Source: Tractidigestivibacter montrealensis (lineage in GTDB: Bacteria; Actinomycetota; Coriobacteriia; Coriobacteriales; Atopobiaceae). From it: DNA of 64,000 nt. Location: contig NZ_JANSKA010000003.1 in assembly GCF_024741235.1 (NCBI RefSeq), forward strand, positions 186,001 to 250,000, given 5' to 3'. Shown piece after piece: positions 50,486 through 59,201 of this stretch. The position numbers were made by a program, and so were the translations under genes. Each line of letters opens with the position of its first letter. Positions within the stretch are counted from its first letter, which is position 1. Below the pieces are notes generated by a model that was not told the origin of the DNA, ran no database searches, and worked only from the letters and a program-made list of their open reading frames with translations.

Positions 50486-51901
50486 TCACGACTCAAGCGT
50501 CTGCGCTGCGTCAACAAGCCACAGACTTTCCTGTCCGCGAGCCTTAGCAACCGTCCCCTCTGACACCTTGTACTTCGAGAACAGCACATACGTCCTTGCG
50601 GCGGCACCTGCAAAGACATCAGAGCGCTGGGCGAGAAGCCGCAACGCCTCTGTCTCATCGAATTCGTTTCTCCACTTACACTCGCCAACCAGCAGATTCG
50701 AACGGCCCGCATCCGATGCCACAACGTCCACGTCTGCCCGCTCGCGCGCAACGGGGTCGGTTCCCCACCACTTGCCAAACGTCGTCGCAATGAATCCCAG
50801 GTTGCCCGCAGCGTTCTGGCGCTCGACCCACTGCAGGCAGATGTCCTCAAAACGATCCCCCACATATGTGTCAAGTGCTTGGCCCGCAACAACCTGTGCA
50901 GCGGTCGCCTCTCCAGAGCCAGTCTCCACTGCTCCGGTATAGGGGCTCACAAACCGATACCAAAATGCAAAAAACGGATCTCTCAGGCGATAGGCCCCTT
51001 TCCTGGACCGGCTGGGATTCTCGCCAAATGGGACTTGGCGCTCGACCATCCCAAGTCCTTCAAGCGTCTGCAGATACTTGCCCACAGAGGGTTGTGCCAC
51101 CCCAGACCTATCCGCTATCTCGCGAGGCTTTGTTGCGCCGGACGCAACAGCATCCAAGATCGAGGTGTAGAGGGTCGTCTCGTTAAGCTCCTGTCGAAGC
51201 AACATCTGGGGTTCCTCAAAGAGCAGGCCATAGGGATCAAAGAACAGCCTTGCTACGTTCTGCCTATAAGACTCCTCGGGACGTATCTGCGCAAGATAGT
51301 AGGGAGTGCCGCCAAATGTGACGTAATACTCAATTACCTCCTGGGGGCTTGTATTTGGAAGCATGAGCCTTGCGTCGAAGCAGTCGAATGGCTTTAGCTC
51401 AATCTGCGCCGTGCGCCGCCCGTAGAGCGGACTCTTTTGTCCAAGCACCTCGCTCTCCATGAAGCCCTGATTAGAGCCGCAAAGCACCAGCGTCATATTG
51501 GTTTGCAAGAGCTTGTGGTCAATCGTTGACTGCAGAATTGAAGGCAGTCCGGGATTTGCCTTCGCCGCATAGGGGAACTCGTCGAACACAAGTAACAACG
51601 GGGCATCATCCCCAACAGCGCGGCTGCCAACAAAGGCAAGTGCATCTCCCCAAGAGGCAAAAGGCGCGATTGGCATCGAGAAGAACGATGCTATTGCGCT
51701 TGAGAACTCCGCCAGATTGATAGTGTCGGACTTCTCTTGAGCGGTAAAGAAGAGGCAGCGCTTATCCTTCGCAAACTCCGTAAGGAGCATGGTCTTCCCA
51801 AGTCGACGCCTTCCGTATACGACAACCATCTCGAACCGTCCCGTATTGAAATGCTGCTCGAGCGCGGACAGTTCTCTCTTTCTGCCGACAAACCGTTCCA
51901 T
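50486..51901 (-). CDS. DUF234-type ATPase with C-terminal nuclease-like domain
   Basis: A 471-residue protein of the archaeal-type ATPase (AAA_14/DUF234) family. It starts RFVGRKRELSALEQHF, has Walker A GRRRLGKTMLL and Walker B LLLVFDEFPY. A winged helix (KPREIADRSGVAQPSVGKYL) lies about residue 265. The end (VDVVASDAGRSNLLVGECKW) is a PD-(D/E)xK-like DUF234 region with Asp, Glu and Lys. It stands alone. An AT-rich inverted repeat lies 73-117 bases upstream and could be its operator. Role unknown; a DNA-handling or mobile-element function is a guess. Confidence 0.85.
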   Translation of the reverse strand: MERFVGRKRELSALEQHFNTGRFEMVVVYGRRRLGKTMLLTEFAKDKRCLFFTAQEKSDTINLAEFSSAIASFFSMPIAPFASWGDALAFVGSRAVGDDAPLLLVFDEFPYAAKANPGLPSILQSTIDHKLLQTNMTLVLCGSNQGFMESEVLGQKSPLYGRRTAQIELKPFDCFDARLMLPNTSPQEVIEYYVTFGGTPYYLAQIRPEESYRQNVARLFFDPYGLLFEEPQMLLRQELNETTLYTSILDAVASGATKPREIADRSGVAQPSVGKYLQTLEGLGMVERQVPFGENPSRSRKGAYRLRDPFFAFWYRFVSPYTGAVETGSGEATAAQVVAGQALDTYVGDRFEDICLQWVERQNAAGNLGFIATTFGKWWGTDPVARERADVDVVASDAGRSNLLVGECKWRNEFDETEALRLLAQRSDVFAGAAARTYVLFSKYKVSEGTVAKARGQESLWLVDAAQTLES

Positions 51902-51973
51902 GGACGCCTCCGCTGTTGGCGAGACTAGCCTGGTTGCCCGGTCCCACCGTACCGATGGAAAGAGTACGAGTTC

Positions 51974-52018
51974 TAGCTAAGATACTACAGAGTAACTTAC
52001 TTAAGAGTATCTTAGCTA
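51974..52018. promoter_or_regulatory. AT-rich inverted repeat upstream of the DUF234 ATPase
   Basis: TAGCTAAGATACT (51974-51986) pairs perfectly with AGTATCTTAGCTA (52006-52018) around 19 bases that include AGTAACTTACTTAAG. Placed between two divergent genes, it is a candidate operator for either. Confidence 0.5.
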
Positions 52019-52124
52019 ATTGCATTCTCCTCGGTCCGTGTGAACCTAAGGAGCAACTCCCCCAAGAATCCCCAATACAAATGTGTGCAAAAGGCGTGCG
52101 TCAGGCAGGCGTCGCAATTCTACC

Positions 52125-52155
52125 TTGACCTAAAGTCAGGTTTAGATTCTAAGGT
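52125..52155 (+). promoter_or_regulatory. MerR-type promoter with 19-base spacer and operator
   Basis: TTGACC (52125-52130) and TAAGGT (52150-52155) are 19 bases apart, the overlong spacing that MerR activators correct. ACCTAAAGTCAGGT (52128-52141) inside it is the same operator as upstream of the MerR gene at 40782. Confidence 0.65.
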
Positions 52156-52199
52156 TCATATAACAGCGTGACCGCCAGCAGACAACCAGAGGAGCCACC

Positions 52200-53180
52200 A
52201 TGATGCAGACCGAGAAGCTCGAACTTACCCAGGAGTGGGACAAGACGTTCCCGCAGGACACACGTGTTGACCACGAGAAAGTGACATTCGTGAACCGCTA
52301 CGGCGTCACCCTTGCAGCAGACCTCTACAAACCCAAGGGCGTGCAGGGCAAGCTCCCCGCCCTCGCGGTAAGTGGTCCCTTTGGCGCCGTGAAGGAGCAG
52401 GCAAGCGGCCTGTACGCGCAGGAGATGGCAACCCGCGGGTTTCTCGCCATTGCCTTTGACCCGTCGTTCACGGGAGAGAGTGGCGGCCAGCCCCGCCGCG
52501 TGGCCTCCCCCGGCATCAACACCGAAGATTTCTGCGCTGCGGTGGACTATCTAAGCTGCCGTGACGATGTTGACCCGGAGCGCATTGGCATCATCGGCAT
52601 CTGCGGCTTTGGCGGCATGGCCATCAACGCTGCGGCGCTCGACCCCCGCATCAAGGCGACGGCGGCCATGACCATGTACGACATGTCACGCGTGACCCGT
52701 GAGGGTTACTTTGGCTCCAGCGACAACAAGGAGGCTCGCGACGAGCAGCGACGCGCCTGGGCTGCCCAGCGTACCGCCGACTACAAGGCCGGCGAGTACA
52801 CGCGCGCCGGCGGCGTGGTGGATCCCCTGCCCGATGACGCGCCGTAGTTCGTGCGCGACTACCACGACTACTACAAGACGTCGCGCGGCTACCACGACCG
52901 CTCGGGCAACTCCACCGACGGCTGGAACGCCACGGGCACCATGTCCTTCATGAACCAGCCGCTCCTGGCGATGGCCAGTGAGATTGACACCCCCGTCCTT
53001 CTCGTCCATGGCGAGAAGGCCCACTCGCGCTACTTTAGCGAGGGCGCGTTTGCGCAGCTCAGAGGTGACAACAAGGAGCTCATGATCATTCCGGGCGCCA
53101 ACCACGTGGACCTCTACGACAACCGCAAAGCCATCCCCTTCGACAAGCTCGAGGCATTCTTTGACAACAGTTTTCGATAG
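52200..53180 (+). pseudogene. alpha/beta hydrolase with an in-frame amber codon
   Basis: A dienelactone-hydrolase-like enzyme (YcjY group), about 326 residues if read through. N-terminal half: VNRYGVTLAADLYKPKGVQG and the nucleophile region IGICGFGGMAINAAAL, where Cys takes the usual Ser place in GxxGxG context. TAG at 52845-52847 (after PLPDDAP) interrupts it; the same frame then continues FVRDYHDYYKTSRGYHDRSG to HGEKAHSRYF and the His in GANHVDLYD. CAG to TAG is the simplest change. The MerR-type promoter upstream is intact. Either a recent nonsense mutation or an error. Confidence 0.82.
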
Positions 53181-53264
53181 GAAGACCAACTATGCGACAC
53201 CATCGTTGAGGGGCATTACGTCCGATACTGTACTCAAGATCAATCGGACCAGGAAAGAGCGCTC

Positions 53265-53765
53265 GTGACCAAACTCTACATAGATGCCGACGCCTGTCCC
53301 GTCATTCGCGAAGCCCTGGCAGCAGCCAGGGCGCAGGACGTCCCCTGCGTCATCGCCGGCAACTCCACGCAGAACCTAGAGCGCCACCTCCGCGCATCCG
53401 ACCCACGCGAACCGCAAGACCCCGCACATCCGGACCGCGGCTTCTGGGCAAGCACGCTTCAGGTGGGTGTGGGCGCCGACTCCGCGGACTTTGCGATCGT
53501 CTCCGCCATTACCCCCGCCGACGTGGTGGTGACGCAGGACATTGGCCTCGCGGACATCGTCCTTGGCCGCGGGGCCCGCGCCATAGGCGTGCGTGGTCAC
53601 GTGTACAACCCGCTCACCATTGACTCGATGATGTTCATACGCCATGAAAAGAAGAAGGTGCGCCGCGCAGGAGGCAGAACCAGGGGTCCGGCAGCCTTCA
53701 CGGATGAGGACAGGGAGCGCTTCTCGCATAACCTTGCCCGACTTCTGCGAGAAGCGCGCCAGTAG
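53265..53765 (+). CDS. YaiI/YqxD family protein (DUF188)
   Basis: A 166-residue member of DUF188, a conserved family with a PIN-like fold and predicted nuclease activity. It starts MTKLYIDADACPVIREAL, has GADSADFAIVSAITPADVVV followed by TQDIGLADIVLGRGAR, and ends in a basic tail. Acidic residues at DADA and TQDIGLAD would bind metal. The GTG at 53265 was used. Function not established. Confidence 0.9.
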   Translation: MTKLYIDADACPVIREALAAARAQDVPCVIAGNSTQNLERHLRASDPREPQDPAHPDRGFWASTLQVGVGADSADFAIVSAITPADVVVTQDIGLADIVLGRGARAIGVRGHVYNPLTIDSMMFIRHEKKKVRRAGGRTRGPAAFTDEDRERFSHNLARLLREARQ

Positions 53766-53802
53766 CCAGGCGACGGCCCTCTACCTCATAGCCCCAACAT
53801 GA

Positions 53803-53883
53803 CTACTCCTCATCAAGAGCAGCCAAGGCCTCCTTAACCGAGTTGTAGGGACCAGACAGTTTTTCCGTCACCGCATCATCCAT
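53803..53883 (-). other. 26-codon fragment fused to the end of a DUF2207 remnant
   Basis: An open frame from ATG at 53883 (MDDAVTEKLSGPYNSVKEAL, ending DEE) has a natural-looking composition. It reads through the stop of the DUF2207 remnant in another frame. It may be the C-terminus of a lost gene, antitoxin-like in style, but I do not recognise it. Confidence 0.25.
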
Positions 53884-54272
53884 GGCTGCTCGAAGACACC
53901 GCCACCGCCTCCACCGCCTCCACCGCCGCCGGAGAACCCGCCGCCCGAGCCGGAGCCCGAGGAAGCCACGGTGAACGCGGCATTCAGGCTGAACCTCATC
54001 GATGTCGCGGGTGCAGGAGTCCCGTAGCCCATACCGCACCAGACATATGTCGGCAAGAAGTCAGGGTCAGTCACAACGTCCGGCGCAACTACTCCAAGTT
54101 TCTCTATCACCTGATCAGAGACGCCCAGAACAACGGCCATCACGAGAAGGCGATTCCACAGGACAACGTCTTGAGGGACGGCTTCGTCGAGGTCGGTGAA
54201 ATCGAGAAGCCATCTCTTCAGAGCTTTCATCTTCGCCTTGATCTCGATTGCGTTGTTGGAGAGCTTGGGCAT
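53868..54272 (-). pseudogene. C-terminal remnant of a DUF2207 membrane protein
   Basis: The sequence LKRWLLDFTDLDEAVPQDVV with WNRLLVMAVVLGVSDQVIEK and a glycine-rich end (GGGFSGGGGGGGGGGG) is the last part of DUF2207 proteins, which are normally over 500 residues with a long N-terminal membrane part. That part is missing. The start at 54272 is only the nearest ATG; the frame extends to 54386. The end VFEQPWMMR departs from the usual glycine-tail stop, so the 3' end is also a junction. Confidence 0.75.
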
Positions 54273-54378
54273 GTGCTTGCCGACCCTCGAGATGAGAAAC
54301 ACGTCGACCGGCAGGGTGCCAAAGGAGACGCAGCCCTGTACGGTGGCAGCCGATCCATAGGCGCCGTCCGCGCCCCGG

Positions 54379-54843
54379 TTAGTCACGAACCCACGCGGTC
54401 GCGCTCTTGCCCTCGGCGACCAGCTGGTCCGAGAGCTTCTTCTTGGGCGAGAGCTCCCACAGGGGCTCGCTCGCCTTGGCCCAGCGCGTGGCAGCCTCCG
54501 CGCACTTGGACTCCGCCTCCTCCGCAGGCTCCGGGGCCGTGTAGTCCGTGGACTTGGCCCCGCTCTCGCGCACCATCTGGGAGAGCATCCCGGGGTTGTC
54601 CAGCAGCGGGCACGGCCTCAGCATGTTGGCGTTGAACGGCTGGTGCGCGCGATATGCCGAGAAGAGCGGGCTCTGGTAGCACTCCAGGAGGGTCTTCTCG
54701 CGGATGATTGACGCCGGCGCGCGAGAGATTTCCTTCACGGTAATGAAGGGAAAGCTCTTTTCACCGAGAAGTCCTATGAACGCCTCGTCCATACGCACGG
54801 CGGTCTCGTGGTACCTGCCCTTTTGTGCGCCGAAAACAGCCAC
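54379..54843 (-). pseudogene. TetR N-terminus joined to C-terminus of a radical-SAM protein
   Basis: The first 42 residues (KGRYHETAVRMDEAFIGLLG, ITVKEISRA) match the start of a TetR/AcrR DNA-binding domain. The next residues (ASIIREKTLLECYQSPLFSA, then HQPFNANMLRPCPLLDNPGM) match the C-terminal cysteine region of a radical-SAM/SPASM-like protein. A deletion of most of both genes would create this 154-residue chimera. The rest of either gene was not found nearby. Confidence 0.6.
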
Positions 54844-54891
54844 GTTACCCCATCTTTCTCGCTTCGGGTGGAAACCGGATGCCCGACGTTC

Positions 54892-55254
54892 CTACTCTGC
54901 GCTGATCTCCTGGGCGAGTCGGACGATGTCCGTGCCGTAGCGCTCCTTGCCCCTCTGGATAAGCCGGTTGTAGAGGGGGTAGTTGACGCAGATTCCCGCG
55001 ATTCCCACCAGCCCCGCAATCACGCCAACGACAAAGAGCAGGCCAGACCCATTGCCTATCACACCCATCGTAAGGCACATGCCCACGCCCAGCACGAGGG
55101 ACGCGACAATTCCCAGGCTGTATGCGCAGACGAGTGCGGGAAGCTTGGCGCGCTGGTCAAGCTTGTGCAGGGCCATGACCTTCGTCGTGTCCTTGGGAGC
55201 ATACTCGCCCGCAAGCTGCTCGGCGTAGATCTTGTCGGTGTTCAGGTTCTCCAT
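54892..55254 (-). CDS. conserved small membrane protein, full-length paralogue
   Basis: A 120-residue protein with two membrane helices (VCAYSLGIVASLVLGVGMCL and LLFVVGVIAGLVGIAGICVN) preceded by NTDKIYAEQLAGEYAPKD and followed by YPLYNRLIQRGKERYGTDIV. Similar proteins exist in Firmicutes and Actinobacteria without known role. A truncated copy lies at 49459-49734; the upstream 60-100 bases of both also align (GACCATTACAGCGGAGGC in both), so the locus was duplicated with its promoter. Confidence 0.8.
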   Translation of the reverse strand: MENLNTDKIYAEQLAGEYAPKDTTKVMALHKLDQRAKLPALVCAYSLGIVASLVLGVGMCLTMGVIGNGSGLLFVVGVIAGLVGIAGICVNYPLYNRLIQRGKERYGTDIVRLAQEISAE

Positions 55255-55593
55255 TGCAGTGCCTTCTTGTTGTTGGGAAACGCCCCTGTGGCGCCTTGCT
55301 CACAAGACCATTTCACAAGACCATTACAGCGGAGGCGGGCAACGGGCGGAACAACACGGTTTGCTCCCCGTGTCGACTTTGAAAAAATAGTTAGCGAGCA
55401 AGCGGAGCAGGACGAGCGGCTCACGCGAACGCCTGACGGCTGCCCAGCCAGAAGCACCGTCGGCACGCCGCCTACAGACAAAACCATGTGTGGGTACTAT
55501 GGGCGAGTCGCATGGTGTATTACTTACTGATACATTTATGAGGAAGCAAGAGTCCGGTACAAAAACTGGCAAAAAGCCCGAAGGGAGCAAGAC

Positions 55594-56055
55594 ATGGACA
55601 CAAAGTTCTCGACGGCCATCCATATGCTGATCCTGGTATCCGAGGCGAAGACCCCCATGAACTCGGAGCAGATTGCTCATAGCGTGGGGACAAACGCCAG
55701 CTACATCCGCAAGGTGGCCACCCGCCTCAGCCGGGCGGGAATCATCGAGGGACGGCGCGGCGTGAGTGGGTTCTCCCTGCTCAAGGCACCAAAGGATATC
55801 TCTCTTCTCGAGGTGTACCGCGCGGTCGAGCAGAGCGAGGACGTCCACGTGTTCGACGTCCACCAGAACCCCAGCGACGAGTGCATCGTGGGGCGAAACA
55901 TCCGCCCCGTGCTCAACGGAATGTTCCGACAAGCGGAGCAGGTAGTCGAGCGCAAGCTGGCGGGCGCGACGCTCGCGGACTGCATGGCGCGCATGCGCGA
56001 GAGGATCGAGAGGGGCGAGGAAGGCTCCCAAGAACAGGAAGGCGGCAAGCAATGA
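55594..56055 (+). CDS. Rrf2-family transcription regulator
   Basis: A 153-residue winged-helix regulator: FSTAIHMLILVSEAKTPMNS, then EQIAHSVGTNASYIRKVATR and LSRAGIIEGRRGVSGFSL. Only one conserved Cys (DECIVGRNIR) is present, so it lacks the three-Cys Fe-S site of IscR and is nearer to the YwnA/CymR-like group. GGGAGCAAGAC precedes the ATG. It overlaps the oxidoreductase remnant by ATGA. The 55255-55593 gap upstream holds the two promoters and no recognised gene. Confidence 0.88.
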   Translation: MDTKFSTAIHMLILVSEAKTPMNSEQIAHSVGTNASYIRKVATRLSRAGIIEGRRGVSGFSLLKAPKDISLLEVYRAVEQSEDVHVFDVHQNPSDECIVGRNIRPVLNGMFRQAEQVVERKLAGATLADCMARMRERIERGEEGSQEQEGGKQ

Positions 56056-56604
56056 AGGCCGCAATTCTGGACAAGTACGACAAGAACGGCACGACCCTGG
56101 CAGTGAGGGACGTCCCCACCCCCAAGCCGGCAGCGCACGAGGTGCTCGCGCGCATCCGCACCGCTGCCGTAAACCCGCTGGACAACATGATAATCCGTGG
56201 GGACGTTCGTCTCATCGTCCCCTACCGCACGCCGCTCGTGATGGGAAACGAGTTCTCGGGCACCGTAGTACAGGTGGGTGCCGCCGCCGTCAAGTTCAAG
56301 CCCGGCGACCGCGTGTACGGACGCATGCCGCTCGCGAAGATCGGGGCATTCGCGGAGTATGCCGCAATAGATGAGGGAGCGCTTGCGCTCGTCCCCAGCT
56401 ACCTCTCCATGGAAGAGGCCGCCTGCGTGCCGCTGACCGCGCTCGCCGCCCTGCAGGCGCTGGACATCATGGAGGCACAGCCTGGTCAGACGCTGTTCGT
56501 CTCCGGGGGGTACGGGCAGCCTTGGCGCCATGGCGATCCCCATCGCCGCGCGCATGGGCCTCACCGTGGCGACCAACGGCAGCGCCCGGAACGAGGAGGC
56601 GTAG
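56052..56604 (+). pseudogene. zinc-independent quinone oxidoreductase, frameshifted and truncated
   Basis: An alcohol-dehydrogenase-like reductase. It starts MKAAILDKYDKNGTTLAVRD and runs well to TLFVSGG at G6 (56505-56510), where one G too many shifts the frame; removing it gives GGTGSLGAMAIPIAARMGLT and then NEEA followed by TAG. The family has some 110 more residues, so the C-terminal NADPH-domain half is missing too. It would be co-transcribed with the Rrf2 regulator. The next remnant starts within its stop codon. Confidence 0.82.
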
Positions 56605-57148
56605 TGTCGTACCTTACTACGGGCAATTCGTACGTGGACGTAGGAGGCAGGCGCATTGCATACCGTGAGCTTGCCGCCGGACGGTCCGCAGGCTCATCCT
56701 TGTTGGCACGGCGCCTCGTGGCGGCATGGGGATCGATCGCGTAACGTCCGTCACGTTTCGCCACATGCTCCACGCAGTTGCCAGGTGCAAGGACATGAAG
56801 CGCTACATCTTCTTCACGGACGACGCGACCGGGGAAGCCGCGGCAAACGCCACGTTCGCGCGACTCTATTCCAGGGCATTGTCCAACCAGGACACGCCCG
56901 TAACGATGCCTGCCTTTCTCGCCCAGCTCGGCGCAATCAAGCGTTGGGGCAAAGCGGCGGAAGACGACCTGTCGTTCGTTCGCGTTCCCACGCTCATCGC
57001 AAACGGTGACGACGACGCGATGGTCCCAACGCCCAACTCGAATGCGATGCACGAGAAGATCATCGGCAGCCGACTGGCGCTCTACCCTCATGCCGGTCAC
57101 GGCTCGCTCTTCCAGTATCCAAATGAGTTTGCCGACGAGGTCAATTAA
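56604..57148 (+). pseudogene. alpha/beta hydrolase remnant with internal deletion
   Basis: N-terminal part: GTG at 56604, SYLTTGNSYVDVGGRRIAYR, with the start of a hydrolase. Near 56690 the match jumps, in a different frame, to RRLILVGTAPRGGMGIDRVT and continues through VPTLIANGDDDAMVPTPNSN to the His in PHAGHGSLFQYP. The strand with the nucleophile Ser is missing, so the product is inactive. The stop is at 57146-57148. Confidence 0.75.
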
Positions 57149-57416
57149 TTCCTGAGCTAACGCCGGTGTGGAACGTGTCGCGGCAAGCGTTGCCTACCGC
57201 TTGCTTCCACAGAACGTACCATGAAGCGTGGCCACAAAGGACACCTCTTCTTCCATAGTGGCCTCCTCGTCACAGAGCGCCGCAAGCCTCGCAATCGAAT
57301 CGCCTGGGCAGCAGCCCGCGAAGACCTTTACGCGAGCTTCTTCGTCCAAGAGGCAACCTCGTCCCGCGACTGCGTCGCCCTGTTTCCCGTGATCGAGAGG
57401 CCCCCTCCACCGTGGC

Positions 57417-57783
57417 GCCCTTGTAGACCCTCTTCAGGTGCCTCTCGGAGCCACCCATGCCGGAGCCCTCATAGCCTCTCAGTTCCACCGGCCTCGTTAG
57501 CTTCATACTTGATCACGGCCAACTCTATCTCGCAGATAAAGTCCGCTATCTGCTGGAGCCGGAAGTCCGCGGGACTACAGTTCCTGCAGGTAATCACCTG
57601 CTTGCTCGGCACGTACTCGAAGGCGGCGTGGAGCGCGTCGTTGGCCATGCCCTGCCCGGCGTCATAGTAGATCTTTACGATGTCGTAGGCCTGCAAGGTC
57701 TCCAGCTTGTCGAAGAGCAGGAGGATCAGGTCCCTCTTCGTCTTGGAGCCGAGAGCTCCCTCATGCGAAATCTCCCTAGGCAA
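57417..57783 (-). pseudogene. C-terminal remnant of a DUF3800 protein
   Basis: Residues LILLLFDKLETLQAYDIVKI, YYDAGQGMANDALHAAFEYV and SPADFRLQQIADFICEIELA belong to the RNase H-like DUF3800 family. The first half (with the DESG motif) is absent. The frame stops after GGTERL and the family end (GGSERHLKRVYKG) continues in another frame to about 57417. DUF3800 genes are common in mobile DNA, which fits the decayed surroundings. Confidence 0.7.
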
Positions 57784-57786
57784 AGA

Positions 57787-57817
57787 AAATGCCGGGTTCT
57801 GAATCCCCCCGGCATTT
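57787..57817. terminator. hairpin AAATGCCGGG/CCCGGCATTT
   Basis: Perfect 10-base arms at 57787-57796 and 57808-57817 around 11 bases, with short A and T tracts inside the arms. It lies between the methyltransferase stop and the DUF3800 remnant, both on the minus strand. Confidence 0.6.
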
Positions 57818-57941
57818 GATTACCCCTCCTTTCCAGGTGACTGATTGCCTTTTATCATCGGATGGTTGCCGCGCCAAGGCTCTCACGTGTAGCAAGACGC
57901 ACGAGAAGCGCCCGACGCCCCATTTTTTTCAGTTACCTAGC

Positions 57942-58664
57942 CTAGGCCTTCACAAGCGTGACCGCGATGGTATTCAAGAACTCGAGCGCACCCGCCTCAA
58001 CGGCCGCGCGGTCGCCTTGAGCGTACTCGTTATCGCAGGTAATCCAGTCAGCCCATGCCTCGGACGTGCACGTCATCTGGTGCATATCCTCGATAATTAC
58101 ACCACTCGTTTGGCCAATCATGTCTCGCCACCAAGCCAAATCGTGCATATATTCAAGCTGCTCTGCGTCCCAGGATGCGAGCAGACATGCCGGCAGCGCG
58201 TCGTGGCAGTCGCGCACCATGCCGGGGATGGAAAGGTAAATCCTTCCGCCAGACTTCACATACGGAAGAAGCCTCTCCCCCAGATAGTGCGGATCGCGTC
58301 CGAAATAGTTATATGAATCGATGCTCACCACGCTGTCGAAGAACTCCGGCTCGAAAGGTAGGCCTTCCGCGGCGTTGGCCTTGACAGGATGAATCCGCTC
58401 GTCCGGCACGCTCATCTCGCGAAAGAACGCGCGATTCTCATCGGGGTCGCTCCACAGGTCGACGGCGTACACGTCGAGCCCGTATTCGCGTGCAAGCATC
58501 ACGCTTGTTATACCAGTGCCGGAGCCGAGGTCGCACGCGCGCGACCCCTTCGCGATATTCACGCCGCGAAGAAGTTCCTCGCAGAGCTTAAGCGGATTGG
58601 GGCCCATGATCTTTGATCGGACAAGGTTGACGTCAAAGCTATTCGCTTTTGGGAAGTTGTTCAT
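57942..58664 (-). CDS. class I SAM-dependent methyltransferase
   Basis: A 240-residue small-molecule methyltransferase. The SAM loop is ACDLGSGTGITSVMLAREYG, with acidic motif VYAVDLW; FFDSVVSIDSYNYFGRDPHY and YVKSGGRIYLSIPGMV follow in the usual order. The N-terminus MNNFPKANSFDVNLVRSKIM and the whole chain resemble YcgJ-like cyclopropane-type enzymes from other phyla. CAGGAGTAACA precedes the ATG at 58664. Codon and base use look less GC-rich than in the neighbours to the left. Confidence 0.87.
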   Translation of the reverse strand: MNNFPKANSFDVNLVRSKIMGPNPLKLCEELLRGVNIAKGSRACDLGSGTGITSVMLAREYGLDVYAVDLWSDPDENRAFFREMSVPDERIHPVKANAAEGLPFEPEFFDSVVSIDSYNYFGRDPHYLGERLLPYVKSGGRIYLSIPGMVRDCHDALPACLLASWDAEQLEYMHDLAWWRDMIGQTSGVIIEDMHQMTCTSEAWADWITCDNEYAQGDRAAVEAGALEFLNTIAVTLVKA

Positions 58665-58909
58665 TGTTACTCCTGTTCGCTGAGCTGATGATGAAAACAG
58701 GTGCGGAACGGCGCAAAAGCACAAGGCCTTGATGCGGCCTTTTCAAAAGCGCTCTGCGATTAACCGTTCCCTAAAGAACAATGACCAAAAAGACATCCCC
58801 TAAGATGTGTTTACGCGGAGCACGACTGCCCCGTCGGGCGCAGTATACAACCGAGCACAGTCGAACGGCAACTGGTCGCAGGCATCAGGCGCGCGTAACC
58901 AACATGGCG

Positions 58910-59128
58910 CTAATCTCCGATGGCCGGGGGACCGTGCATCCCCGCCGACCACGCTTGATACGATTTGCTTCCTCGTTGCCGAAGGGAAGGCGGAGATGTT
59001 TCCGTCCTATTCTGGCCCACCGGTTGTACGTCGACGCTCTGGACCAGCGCGGTCCAGAGCGCGAAGGCGGCAAGCGGGGCGGCGCCCACGCTCTCGATGA
59101 GATTGCCCGCCTCTCCGGCATCTTGCAT
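58910..59128 (-). other. possible N-terminal gene fragment
   Basis: A 72-codon frame starts MQDAGEAGNLIESVGAAPLA and continues FALWTALVQSVDVQPVGQNR, which looks like the start of a membrane protein (resembling some PAP2-like phosphatases), then loses that character. The rest of the 58665-59201 gap holds the TetR promoter and nothing else recognised. Confidence 0.25.
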
Positions 59129-59134
59129 GCTTTC

Positions 59135-59183
59135 TTGACAGGTGACCGAACGGTAACTATACTAGGTTACCGTTCGGTCACCT
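59135..59183 (+). promoter_or_regulatory. tetR promoter with perfect 18-base inverted-repeat operator
   Basis: TTGACA (59135-59140) and TATACT (59158-59163) are 17 bases apart. Arms 59140-59157 and 59166-59183 (AGGTGACCGAACGGTAAC and its complement) are perfect and cover the spacer and start region, eight bases apart. The TetR gene starts 18 bases later, so autorepression is very likely. Confidence 0.88.
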
Positions 59184-59201
59184 AGTATAGAGAGGACTGA
59201 T

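Noticed and set aside
50486-51901. DUF234 ATPase as part of a defence system
   Set aside because: It has no partner genes of known defence systems next to it; neighbours are rpiB and a damaged hydrolase.
5082-52847. Recoding of TAG as an amino acid, suggested by in-frame TAG in the exporter and the hydrolase
   Set aside because: TAG is the normal stop of many intact genes here (ecfT, ldh, pcp, the LuxR regulator, prfC), and other broken genes have TGA or frameshifts, so decay or sequencing error is simpler.
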